A DNA stretch of 64,000 bases from Saussurea involucrata (Eukaryota > Streptophyta > Magnoliopsida > Asterales > Asteraceae), in contig CM066319.1 in the NCBI GenBank assembly GCA_033807775.1, positions 162,998,983-163,062,982 on the forward strand, written 5' to 3'. The notes beneath the pieces were generated by a model that did not search any database, was not told the DNA's origin, and saw only the letters and a program-made list of their open reading frames with translations. The translations under genes were made by a program, and so were the position numbers. Below are positions 11,116 to 21,981 of the stretch, in pieces; the first letter of the stretch is position 1, and each line of letters starts with the position of its first letter.

Positions 11116-11408
11116 GAGTTAATTACTGTTTTGGTCCCTGTGGTTTGTCAAAAAATACGGAATTGGTCCCTAAACTTCATTTATTACTGTTTTGGTCCCT
11201 GTGGTATTCATTTTGTTACGAAATTGGTCCTTATGAGGGACCAAAACCGTAATAAATTCTTATGCAGAAAGTTACAAAAATGGTCCTTATGAGGGACCAA
11301 TTTCGTAACAAAGTGCATACCATAGGGACCAAAACAGTAATAAATGAAGTTTAGGGACCAATTCCGTATTTTTTGACAAATCATAGGGACCAAAACAGTA
11401 ATTAGCTC
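11116..11408. mobile_element. Foldback MITE with TIRs of about 115 bp
   Basis: GAGTTAATTACTGTTTTGG at the left is mirrored by CCAAAACAGTAATTAGCTC at the right, and the inverted match runs for about 115 bp on each side (GGTCCCT, ATACGGAATTGGTCC, TTTATTACTG all mirrored). T-runs of eight to nine bases abut both ends and could be a 9-bp duplication of MULE type. It has no coding content. Confidence 0.85.
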
Positions 11409-11845
11409 TTTTTTTTTATATCTAAATTCACTTTTGACTCAATTCTTATGTAAAAACTTACACATATATCTAAAGATTGTTTTTTTACCCAAAACAATAA
11501 TACTTACGTATATGCGTAAGGTTTCTAAAGTAAAAATTTGACCTTTTCTTTTTTAGCTGAAAACCAATTCTGGGTAAGACTTTTATGTCAGAGTTGATAT
11601 AACGTAAAATGAATTCTTAAATTGTTAAAATTTAGGGAAATTAATTAAAATATTCAAAGTTTTACCCAAAATTTCTTTGGTTTTGCAAAAATACTTATTT
11701 TTTCTGCAGTAGAACCTGCGATCGTGGACCCAAAAAAGATGCCCGCGGTTTGGAGCTCTATGTCCCGGGTGGACACTCAATTCCCTCAATTTGGTGATTT
11801 TGATTTGAATTTTTTACTCTTTATACCCCTATAATTATTTACTTA

Positions 11846-12130
11846 GGGACCGTTTACCAAATGCTTACCTGAGTAAGCGTTTACCAAGTCACATTACCTA
11901 CCGGATTGATATTGCAAGGACCAAAAAGCGTACCCGGTAAGAGCGAATGAAGAACCGAGAGTCTTACCCCTGTAAGTGATGACGACGACTCTTACCACGG
12001 TTAGCGCTTATCAGGTGAATTGTTGCATATGAAACCGATTTAGCGGACTAAAATCTTACCCGATAAGTAAGTGATAGTGTTAAATTTCATGGTAAATGAT
12101 TACCTAGGTAAGCATTTGGTAAACGACCCC
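11846..12130. mobile_element. Tourist-like (PIF/Harbinger) MITE
   Basis: 285 bp with TIRs GGGACCGTTTACCAAATGC and GCATTTGGTAAACGACCCC, flanked by TTA on both sides (11843-11845, 12131-12133). The other arm of the surrounding inverted repeat (13095-13125) shows the unoccupied site with a single TTA, which confirms both insertion and target duplication. Confidence 0.92.
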
Positions 12131-12532
12131 TTAGTTTACTTTATACCTTTTATTTTTCTAATTTTAATTTTATACCTTCATCATATTAACACATATAATC
12201 GTTTATTAACTAAAATACGTTTTAATTTTAACAAGTTACACAATTGTACTCGTCTCTTCGATACCTTCGAAATGAGCGCAATATTGAATATTTTTTTATT
12301 TAATTATTTAATTATACATCATATATACTACATAAAAATATTTTTAATATTTACAATTCACACCCTTATAGTTAATTATTTGATTAATGGTACATTTATT
12401 ACCTTTTCAATTTTCGTTTTACACTCTTATCGCATTAACATAATAATCATATATTAACTAAAATATGTTAAAAAAATACGTTTTAACATATCACATTAAC
12501 ATACACAATTACGTTAAAATATGTTAAGGAGT

Positions 12533-12535
<3 letters not shown>

Positions 12536-12574
<39 letters not shown>
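12536..12574. repeat. (TA)n microsatellite at the inverted-repeat centre
   Basis: About 19 TA units. Immediately after it, 12588-12602 is a short palindrome, CGCTGCA-A-TGCAGCG. Confidence 0.95.
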
Positions 12575-12575
<1 letters not shown>

Positions 12576-13720
12576 TAGTTATTTACCCGCTGCAATGCAG
12601 CGAGACGTATAATCCAAATAATTTGACGATTTAATCAATAAATCAAAAAATATGCTATATTGAGCTCATTTTGAAGATATCGACGAGACGATTATAATGG
12701 TGTAACTTGTAAAAATTAAAAAACATTTTTTTACGTAATTATGTATGTTAAAACGTATTTTTTAAATATATTTTAGTTAATATAAGATTATTATGTTAAT
12801 GTGATAAGAGTGTAAAACAAAATTGAAAAAATAAGCGATGTACGATAAATTAAATAATTAACTATAAGGGTATGAATCGTAAATATTAAAAATATTTTTA
12901 TGTAGTATATATGATATATAATTAAATAATTAAATCAAAAAATATTCAATATTAGGCTCATTTCGAAGGTATCGAAGAAATGAGTACAATGATGTAACTT
13001 GTTAAAATTAAAACGTATTTTTTAACGTATTTTAGTTAATAAACGATTATATGTGTAAATATGATGAAGGTATAAAATTAAAATTAAAAAATTAAAAGGT
13101 ATAAAGTAAACTAAGTAAATAATTATAGGGGTATAAAGTGTAAAATTCAAATCAAAATCACCAAATTGATGGAATTGAGTGTCCATCGGGGACATGGAGC
13201 TCCAAATCACTGGGCATCTTTTTTGGGTCTGCAATTGCGGGTTCTACCGCGGAAAAAATGAGTATTTTTACAAACTAAAAAGATTTTGGATATTTCTGTA
13301 AAATCAATTATGAACTTTGGGTATTTTAATTAATTTCCCTAAAATTTAAACCTCTTTGATGGATCGACTATTTCTATGAATTTTTTCACACTAATGTTTT
13401 TTGAAAATTAATTATGACATAATTGAAAATCTAAATATTAAAAAAGGTTATTTTCAAATTCAACAATATTAATAGTAGAATGTAATATTTAATAAAATAT
13501 TATTTTATATTTTAATATTAATTTCAAGTGTGAGCAATATAAAAAAATCTCTTTGTGAACTCTTCAACAAATCGTTTAAACCGAAGAAAAATGTGGAGAT
13601 TTTGGAAATTCTAGGCTAATTTTTCTTTTCCAGCATAGTTTCCAAATGAAAAAAGCATTAAAAATATGGTAAAATTTTCCAAGTTTGAAAAAGCCATAAA
13701 AGTTTAGAAAAAATTCCTAA

Positions 13721-14373
13721 ACAGTCGTTTGCTAAACCTTGTTGATTACCTGGTGTCACTTACCTTGCTCGAAAACATGACAGTAATCTAAAATCTTACC
13801 TGGTAAGAGGGCATAACAAGGATCGAAACTAGGTATGGCAACGGGGCGGGTATGGGGCGGGGATCTCCATCCCCGGCCCCGGCCCCGGTTTGTAATACAC
13901 TTCCCCGGCCCCGGCCCCGGTTTGTGAACCCTCCCCCGGCCCCGGTCAAGACCCTAAACCCTTAATAACTAATAAGATATATAATTTTTTTTAATACATA
14001 TATATATATATATATTTAATAAAATATACAATTTTTTTTAATATATATATATACCGGGTCCGGGGCGGGGCGGGTCGGGGGATGGGCATCCCGGCCCCGG
14101 CCCCGTCCCCGGTTTTCTGAAATGGGGAATCCCCGGCCCCGGTACCCGGTTTGGCGGGGAATCCCGACCCCGGTCGGGTCGGGTGGACCGGGTTCCGGGG
14201 CGGGTCGGGCCAAATTGCCATGCCTAATCGAAACTCTTACTCGATAAGCATTTATGATTTACCGGATAAAAGTTGTTTATCATTAGATAACCGATAATAT
14301 TATCCAATAAGGTAAGTGAGGGTGACGTTCTTGTTGGTAAACGCTTACCTATAAGCATTTTTTAAATGATCTC
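13721..14373. mobile_element. Degenerate Tourist-like MITE, interrupted
   Basis: Shares words with the MITE at 11846-12130 (TAAAATCTTACC, GGTAAG, GGTAAACGCTTACC). Weak TIRs are flanked by TAA (13718-13720, 14374-14376). It is split by the hAT-type MITE at 13830-14226. Confidence 0.5.
13830..14226. mobile_element. GC-rich hAT-type MITE
   Basis: 397 bp with 12-bp TIRs TAGGTATGGCAA / TTGCCATGCCTA (one mismatch) and a perfect 8-bp target duplication ATCGAAAC (13822-13829, 14227-14234), the hAT signature. The ends are packed with CCCCGG and GGGGCGGG runs while the centre is (TA)-rich, in an otherwise AT-rich region. The apparent minus-strand reading frame inside it is a product of this composition. 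Confidence 0.9.
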
Positions 14374-14489
14374 TAAATTTATTGAATAAATTAATAATTT
14401 GATTAATTCAAAAATTACCAAACTGGTAAAGTTGTTGAAATTAAATACTGATTTTTGATTTTCATTTACGAAAAAGAATTAGAGAATCA

Positions 14490-14773
14490 GGGGTTGTTTG
14501 GCAGTTGCTGAATGGTTTGGTGCAGAATGATTAAGTGGTCAGAATGATTAAGAACCTTTTATGATATAGTGCAAAATGAAATATGTTTGTTTGGTAATTG
14601 TTTAGAATGAAATCAAAGTATTGAATGGTTAAGGAAGACCAAATATGCTAAAACATTTGGAGGGTTCTGGAACCATCAAGAGGCAGACCTTTTTTTTGCC
14701 AAACAAGATTCACCTCTGAACTATTCAGAGGTTGCCTCTTAATGGAACCATTAAGGGGTAAACAAACAGCCCC
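14490..14773. mobile_element. MITE with GGGG(T/C)TGTTTG termini
   Basis: Left end GGGGTTGTTTGGCAG, right end AACAAACAGCCCC, an inverted match of about 12 bases. Flanks are TCA at the left and TTA at the right, compatible with a mutated TTA duplication of PIF/Harbinger type. Repeated AGAATGATTAAG and GAACCATTAAG words lie inside. Confidence 0.7.
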
Positions 14774-15323
14774 TTAGTTATAAATGCAATTAGTATATAG
14801 GTATGTGTAAGCCAAATTTGTAGAAGAAAGTTAAGCTAGGATAATTTAATTAAAAACGTTAAGTTGTATTTAGTGTAACAATAATTTTTTAAAAATTAAT
14901 TAGCGTAAAAAGTGTCCAAAGTTTTCCGGTTCATATCAGTTTTATTTTATAAACATAATTTTAACCTTTCCTTAAAAAAACATATTTAGACCAATAGCCT
15001 CCACATTCTTAGACCATCCGTATCCATCACATTCTAACCCACACTTTTTCACTGTTACATCAGCGCCACATCATTTTTCCCTTCCAACCCATTCTAACCC
15101 ACAAACCCCCACATCCATCCCACACCACCATCCCATCTTTTATTTATTTTTATTTTTATTTTTGTTACAAGTATATTAATTTAAATTTTATAAATAATTT
15201 ATAATTTAATATAAGATAAAACAATTAATAAAATATTTCATAAATTGAAACTACAATTTTAACCTTACATAACCAAATTAAAAAATAAAAAATACATAAT
15301 TTCAAATTAAAAAACTACAAATT

Positions 15324-16120
15324 TCACCAACCATATAGTTGTCGAAGCAACTCTTTGTGGGTTAAAACCGCATTTAACTCGTTACCCGTGAGATGATCAT
15401 GTGGACTGATGTAAAACTTGAGATCTTTCCGCATTTCTCTTTGTTTCAAAGCTTCCGCTTTTGTCTTTGCCGCTTCCGCTTTTGTCTTTGCCGCTTCCGC
15501 TTTTGTCTTTGTCGCCTCGGCTTTGTCCCTCGCGGTTTTCAACATTTCCTCCTCCACGGTTAGTCTTTTTTTATTTTCAACGTTTATATTCTCGACATAC
15601 GCCATAAGATTCTTCAACGCCTCGTCCTTTTCCGCCGTCTTTGTGGAGGATGACGCGGCACGTTTACCTTTATCTCTCCCCGTCGGTCATGTCGGTTCTT
15701 GTACGAAGACATCCTCCTCTTCATGGCTTTCTTCATTAAGGTTGAACCGAACACGTGCGTCAGAAGACGTCGTGTTTGGGTTTGAATCTGACGTGGACTT
15801 GCTCCGTTTTGAGGGCCTTGGGTTATCGTCCATGGAATGTACGATCTTCCACTTAGGGTGGTCTTTCACAATTCTCCAAGCCGCCTCGTGGGAAAAAGGC
15901 TTTTCGTTATTTTCGGACCGATACATCGTGTGTGCCCTCTCCATGAAGTCCGCGTCACCCCATCCGGATTTATATTGGGCTCTTAGATTATTGTAGATCC
16001 CGTTGAACTTCATCATTTTTTTGTTCATGTCACTCCATTTGGATTGTACTTGGTCTTTCTTGCGTTGATGTTGGCGACTTGAGTTGAAATAATCGACTAT
16101 TTTTCCCCAAAATTGTCCTA

Positions 16121-16155
<35 letters not shown>

Positions 16156-16880
16156 TACGTATATATAATAAAGATAAACATATTAATAAATATATATATG
16201 AATACGTATATATAATAAAGATAAACACATTAATAAATATATATATGAATATGTATATATAATAAAGATAAACACATTAATAAATATATATATGAATATG
16301 TATATATAATAAAGATAAATACATTAATAAATATATATACCCGATTTTTGTGCGTTTCCAACGATGCCATCTTCGGAGACGTGAAGCCATACACGTGCCA
16401 ACAAAACCTCTTCTTCGGAAGTCCACGAAACCGCTTTCGTTCTATTTGCAATTTTCTTTTTCCCTTGTGTCGTGGTTCCCGCATCGAGTTGTGTTTCGGG
16501 AACCAAATCGGGTGGGGTTTCGGGAACCGTTTCTTCGACCTCAACGTCCTCCGAATATGTTTCTTGTTGTAGTAGTTGTTGGAATTGCCGACCTTGATTA
16601 TATTGTGGAAAGCCACCTTGCATAAATGGTTGAAAGCCGCCTTGATTAACTTGTTGGAATCCACCCGAATTAAATTGTTGGAATCCACCCGAATGAAATT
16701 GTTGGAACCCAACCGGGAGGGTGTTGGGTGAATACATAGGGTATTGTTGTATGCTTCCATGGTAGGTTGATGGTGGTGGTGTAAGATTGAAAATATTTTC
16801 CGTCGGGGACGGTTGCGAGCTCGTGCCTCGCGATTTGGAACCTCGTCGTGTGTTGTGAACCCCTGTGTTTCTTTATCCAT
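15324..16880 (-). pseudogene. Harbinger ORF1-like Myb/SANT (NAM-associated) gene, two exons, broken
   Basis: Exon 1 runs from the ATG at 16880 to 16341 and exon 2 from 16117 to the stop at 15324-15326. The intron 16118-16340 has GT and AG ends in minus orientation, and splicing joins NAQKSG to QFWGKIVDYF across the Myb/SANT-like domain (WTSEEEVLLARVWLHVSED in exon 1; QSKWSDMNKKMMKFNGIY in exon 2). The N-terminal part is Gln/Gly-rich with GGFQQF-type repeats (16600-16720). The C-terminal part is a Lys/Ala coiled-coil segment with AKTKAEA repeats (15450-15510), as in 'NAM-associated' proteins. Defects: a one-base frameshift between the ATG and 16737, and a TGA at 15687-15689. In Harbinger elements ORF1 helps transposase bind DNA and reach the nucleus. 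Confidence 0.8.
16151..16338. repeat. Four 47-bp tandem repeats in an intron
   Basis: ATGAATA(C/T)GTATATATAA recurs at 16151, 16198, 16245 and 16292, a strict 47-bp period. The array fills most of the 223-bp intron. Confidence 0.92.
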
Positions 16881-17261
16881 TATGATTTTTTTGAAGAAAG
16901 AAATAATATTGAGAGAGTAGAATGAAGTGGGGAAGATGGGAGAGATTGAGAGTAAATTTGTTTGTGTGAAAAAATAAGTAGGTTAATATTAGTATTTATA
17001 GGATAGAAATAATTAAAAAAAAATCATACCCAACGTTCATATTTTAACGGATATATTTGAATTTTTTTTTTGAAATCACCCAACCCGGGAGGGCTCCATC
17101 CCACGCCAACCCCAAGGGGTGCGATGGTGTTCAACTCCATCCCACACCAACCCGGACGAACCCAAGCAATGGATGCGGGTGGTCTTATCCCTTTTATTTA
17201 TATATTTTTCTTTTCTTTTATTATTTCAAAACGATAATACCACTTTATCTATTCCAAGAGC

Positions 17262-17307
<46 letters not shown>
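17262..17307. repeat. (TA)n microsatellite at the left end of the MULE
   Basis: An uninterrupted run of TA units directly abuts the outer left terminus of the MULE-like element. A similar run abuts its right end (61545-61569). Confidence 0.95.
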
Positions 17308-17310
<3 letters not shown>

Positions 17311-17690
17311 TCCATAGAAAACTAATTTTTTATTGTGTATGTGAGGATCAATCTTAATCATTGATCAAAATTTAGAAAACTAATCATTGTTTAAAACATA
17401 ATAAGATTAATTGAAAAGTAATTACGGGCAAAACTGGAAATTTTAATCAACGCCTACCATCTTTGACTTTTTATTTTTCTTTTTCATTAAAAACTTTTAA
17501 CCCCATAAAGTTTAAAATAAATTATCTTAAAAATTATTAATATTTTAATCAAACAAATTATATCAAAAAAACGAGAATGTCGTGATATTCGATATGAGAT
17601 CCTTCTCGATATAGTTTTTTGTTGTTTTAACCGTTTTATACCTGAAATGCTATATATGTGTTATATTCATTATGAATATGTATGCACGTC
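17308..17690 (+). repeat. Left long TIR of the MULE-like element
   Basis: About 383 bp, paired with 61141-61530 in inverted orientation with by-eye identity of roughly 80 percent. Confidence 0.8.
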
Positions 17691-17898
17691 CCATTGGTGT
17701 TCACATTCAGTATGAATAACAAATGTGAACGTTCATTCACCATTAATGATGAATAATACAATATTCAGGATGAATAATACAACAAGCATGATGAATAATA
17801 CACTAATTCACCATTCATGTATTATTCATGTATTATTCATCATTAATCTTGTATTATTCACCTTGAATTTGTATTATTCATCCCGAATGATACATTAT
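17691..17898 (+). repeat. Interior of the MULE, ATTCAT/GAATAATAC-rich, truncated repeat unit
   Basis: Corresponds to part of the ~295-bp unit seen at 60600-61000. GTATTATTCAT and ATGAATAATAC words alternate. The Sirevirus inserted at 17898/17899. Confidence 0.75.
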
Positions 17899-18816
17899 TG
17901 TTGGGTCATCAAAGATTTAAAATTAACCCACCGACTTTACCCTTAAATCCTTACTTAGAATATTTTACTTTGGTTCTTTATGATGACTTAGATAAGACAA
18001 CAAAAGTTCGGTGAAGTCGAAGATCAACCGAAATCAAGCTTGAAGATGTTCACATTGTGGAAGTGAAAGACACTCTTCTCAACAAAAAATCTAAGTCACA
18101 GTCCACCGAAATTCTTTAAGAAAATCGGTGGACACTCCAACCGAATCTTCCCTCAGAATCGGTCAAGAAGCTCACCGATAGGAGCTACACTTCGGTGGTC
18201 ACATGGTCTCTCTCGTACTCTTTTTCGGTCAAAAATATCCCCGACATCATAGTCCAAAATCGGTGAGATCTATCTTTAGAAGCCAACATGAGAAGATAAT
18301 TTATTATGGGAAAATATCAATTGTCAAGAAAAAGTGACTATTTGTCGTTTTATCCAATCTCAGATATTGTATCAATCAAGCATGGGTATCCTTCCTGGTA
18401 CTGAGAAAAAAGGTGGAAAAGGACATATCAACGTTTTAGAGTCAACTCCTACACTCAAATCTCCAGATGACAAGTGTCCTAAGCATTTAATATTTCATGC
18501 ACTATATAAAGAGGAAGGAGCCCCCCATGCAAGGTTACACATTCCTAAAGGTTTTCTCAGTGCAAGATTACTCTCTCTCCCTTGTGAACTTCATAGCTTT
18601 CAAACTTTGTGCTTTAAAAGTTGTTTTGTTTTCAGTTTGCTTTATGAAGATTGTTAGAATAGTTTAACTATTCTTTTCCGCAACAATCTGTAGTTTTCTG
18701 TGTGTAATTCTTGTTGAGGTTTTTCAATAAAAGAATTAAATTAAGTTAATTCTTGCGTATTGTATTCACCCCCCCCCCCCCCCTTCTACAATACCTGTGG
18801 ACATCTGGGACTAACA
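17899..18816 (+). repeat. 5' LTR of the Sirevirus
   Basis: 918 bp, TGTTGGG to CTAACA. It contains a TATA box (TATATAAA, 18503-18510), a polyadenylation signal (AATAAA, 18726-18731) and a run of 15 C (18769-18783) near its end. Several ACCGA/TCGGT words lie in the first 400 bp. Confidence 0.93.
18503..18510 (+). promoter_or_regulatory. Sirevirus LTR TATA box
   Basis: TATATAAA, about 220 bp upstream of the AATAAA. The same box occurs in the 3' LTR at 60289-60296. Confidence 0.7.
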
Positions 18817-18818
18817 AG

Positions 18819-18830
18819 TGGTATCAGAGC
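18819..18830 (+). promoter_or_regulatory. Sirevirus primer-binding site
   Basis: TGGTATCAGAGC, a perfect 12-base complement of initiator tRNA-Met, two bases after the 5' LTR. Confidence 0.93.
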
Positions 18831-18862
18831 AGAAAGTTTAATCTCAATAAACTTGATCTGCG

Positions 18863-19557
18863 ATGGCTGCCTCTTCTTCAAACAATGAAGTTCCCTTTCA
18901 AAACAACATTTCTGAAAATGGCTCTATTGCCAAACCTCCAAAGTTTAACCCCAACAACTTTTCTCTCTGGAAGATCCGAATGATGCTCTTCATGGAAGGA
19001 GTGGATACTAGATATCCAACCATTCTCAGTGAGGGACCTATTGTCCCTAGAGTCAGGGCTCGCTATGAAACGCAGAGGCCTGGAAAAGAAACAGTCGATA
19101 AGGATGATTATGATGACTCTTCGGATGAAGAAAAGTCCGCGGCTACTGGTCGTTACATTCTCAAAAACCCTAAGTAATATACGGATGAGGAAAAGTGTCT
19201 TGTATCTCTTGACTCCAAAGTGAGAGCAATAATTGCTCTTTCCCTTCCTGATGAGGTCTATCATTCTCTCGTTAACTTTGCTACAGCTAAGGAAATGTGG
19301 ACCACTCTATGTGTTCTGTACGAAGGTACAAAGGAAGTTAAGAAGAGCAAGAAAATTGCTCTCATCAGGAAATATGAGCTCTTTACTCATGAGAAAGGAG
19401 AATCTCTCTCTAGCTATTACAACCGTTTTAACAGTCTCCTAAATGATTTAAAGTTGTTGGGCAGAGTATATGAAAATGAGGAAGTCTTATGCAACTTCAT
19501 GGACTTCCTTCCTGACTTTTGGGAAAACATATGTACTTGCATCAAGACAGCCAAGGA
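18863..19557 (+). pseudogene. gag: Sirevirus gag, N-terminal segment
   Basis: ATG at 18863, 33 bases after the primer site. The frame encodes a Copia-type gag (NNFSLWKIRMMLFMEG, then DSKVRAIIALSLPDEVYHSL and the MWTTLCVLYEGTKEVK.SK segment). An in-frame TAA at 19175-19177 breaks it, after which the same frame continues to 19557. The hAT transposon interrupts the codons for the TAKD stretch. Continues at 25520. Confidence 0.88.
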
Positions 19558-21981
19558 TAGGGGTGAGCAAAACCCGACCGGCCCGAACAACCCGACCGAC
19601 CCGAGCCCCGAATACCCCGAACTTTGTTCAACCCGAGCACCCCTAGCCCGAATGGTCCGAACCCGAAGTTTCATCTCGGTTAAAACGGTTCGGGGCGGGC
19701 GGCTAGAATTTTAGGCTGAACCCGGCCGAATCCCGAACTATTTATATATAATTGATATTTGATAAATTGAATTAGGTCAATTACATTCACGATTTCAATT
19801 TTCATTTTTCACGATTCTCTCATCTCTCATCTCTATCGAAGCCCCCAAATCCCAATTACCCACGATTCTCGTCTCTGTCGAACTGTCGAAGGCTCGAAGC
19901 CATACCCACGAATCGATTGTCGAAGCCTCGAAGAGGAAGAGGGTTTTACTTACCGAAGTTGAACTCGAAGGAGGGTTTTGCTCACCCCACGAATCTCTGT
20001 CGAAGCCTCGAAGTGCCGATTGTCGAAGGTATTTTGATTTATTTGCTCATTTAACTTAACATTTTAAATGCACTTGTAATCTTGTATTTGAGTTCATCAA
20101 TTTAGGTTTTACCCTTTTTGAGTTGCATCAGATATTCAGAGTTAGTTAAGTACCAACATGTGTGAAATATCAATGTGTGAAATTTGTGATAGAAAGTTAG
20201 AAACAATTGGTAAGTCATACAAAATTGTGTATGTATGGTTGTATGCACATGTGCATAACTGCATATAGACTAAATTTTGTGTCTGTGTGTTACTGTGTGT
20301 CTGTGTTTGTGTTAGTGTTACTGTGTAGTTTACTAATGTTGTTAAATGTAGTTTAATGTAGTTACTTTAAATGTAGTTTAATGTAGTTACTAGTGTACCA
20401 ACATGTGTGAAATTTGAGTTCATCAATGTGTGAAATTTGTGATAGAAAGTTAGAAACAATTGTTACTGTGTGTCTGTGTTAGTGTTACTGTGTAGTTTAC
20501 TTTAATGTTGTTAAATCATAAATGTAGTTTACTAATGTTGTTAATTGTAGTTTTAAATTGAAATGTCTCAATCTCAAGCGGATAGTAGTGCACCACCACC
20601 GCCCGAAACAAAAAAGAGAAAAGCTATTGGTCCAAGGTCGGATGTATGGGATCACTTTGAAAGAATTGTAGATGAGCAGGGTAACACAATAAAAGCAAAG
20701 TGTAAATATTGTCCAAAAGTATACGCGATCGACCCAAAAAAGCACGACACTTCTTCTTTCATGCCTCTTCATGCCTAAAAACCCTCAATCTAAAGAGACT
20801 AGACAAACATTGTTGGCATTTACTTCAAACTCTGAAAATGAAAGTGTCTTGACCAATTGGGTTTTTAATCAAGAGAGAGTTAGGAAAACAACAGCTAAAA
20901 TGATTATCATGGACGAACTTCCTTTTAAGTTTGTAGAGGGTAGGGGGTGGAGACAATAGGTGCAAGAAGCATGTCCTCAGTTTAAAATGTCGTCAAGATG
21001 GACGGTTAATAGAGACATATTTGCCATTTATTATGAAGAGCGGAGTAGCCTAAAAAGGTTTTTTAAGGAACACGGACAATATGTTAGCTTAACCACCGAC
21101 ACTTGGACATCGGTGCAACAGATCAATTATATGTGCATAACTGCACATTATATTGATGCATAATGGAAATTGAACAAAAAGGTAATCTCTTTTGTGCCAA
21201 TCCAATCACACAAGGGAGAGGCAATAGCCAAAGCTTTAGAGGGTTGTTTGGTTGACTGGGGCATAAAAAACATATGTACCATCACAGTAGACAATGCATC
21301 CAGTAACGATGTTGCACTTGTGTTTCTGAAAAGCAAGCTAGTATCTTGGGGGTGTTCATCTGTTAGGGCACAATACTTGCATGTTAGATGTGTTGCTCAT
21401 ATTTTGAACTTGGTTGTCCAAGATGGCTTGAGGATCGCAGATTCAGCGGTGAAGAAGCTTAGGGATACAGTTAGATGGGTAAGGGGCTCTCCAGCTAGGT
21501 TGTTCAAATTTAGAGAGCTTGCAAATTTAATTGGGGTAGAAGAAAAAAACTCACTTTGTCTTGATGTTCCTACTAGATGGAACTCTACCTACATGATGAT
21601 TAGAAATGTCATTCCTTACAAAACCGTGTTTGAAGCCTATGACGGACATGATGACTCGTTGAAGACAGATTTGGGTGATTCTATGCTTGCGGATTATGAT
21701 TGGGTGTACTTAGAGAGCTTTGTAACCCTTTTGGAGACCTTTTATGATATGACGATAAAAATCTCGGGCTCTCTTTATGTTACTTCTAATGTTTACTTAA
21801 CCGAGATATCTGATTTGGGGTTCTTCCTTATGGAGATGATGTGTTCTGAGAATTTAACCGAGAAGGTACAACTATTTAGCTTACTTTATATTGATTATTT
21901 ATAATTTATAATTTTATATTACATATTTAACTTGATTTAGTTTTCTTGAATTTTCTATAAACAGGTTATGGGTGAAAAAAT

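Larger units (their letters stand above)
11618..13355. repeat. Large imperfect inverted repeat (foldback), about 1.7 kb
   Basis: The left arm (11618-12534) and right arm (about 12605-13355) are reverse complements with drift: TAAAATTTAGGGAAATTAAT at the left is mirrored by ATTAATTTCCCTAAAATTTA at the right, and AGTAGAACC..GGACCCAAAAAAGATG by CATCTTTTTTGGGTC..GGTTCTAC. A (TA)n run lies in the centre. Each arm also holds an internal direct duplication of about 290 bp (for example 12645-12860 against 12935-13110). The left arm carries a MITE that the right arm lacks. Confidence 0.85.
15012..17184. mobile_element. PIF/Harbinger-like element carrying only an ORF1 (Myb-like) gene
   Basis: TIRs GACCATCCGTATCC (15012-15025) and GGATGCGGGTGGTC (17171-17184) match at 12 of 14 positions and are flanked by TTA on both sides (15009-15011, 17185-17187). 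Subterminal regions repeat CCCACAC/CCATCCCAC words. The only gene inside is a minus-strand Myb/SANT-like gene of the kind that accompanies Harbinger transposases as ORF1; there is no room for, or trace of, a DDE transposase. It would depend on a transposase supplied elsewhere. Confidence 0.8.

Noticed and set aside
12071..12457. 128-codon hydrophobic frame in the large inverted repeat
   Set aside because: AT-rich Ile/Leu/Tyr/Asn composition typical of chance frames; part of the non-coding foldback repeat and interrupted by a MITE edge.
13991..14221. Pro/Gly/Arg-rich minus-strand frames in the GC-rich MITE
   Set aside because: They follow the CCCCGG repeats and TIR of the hAT-type MITE; composition artefact.
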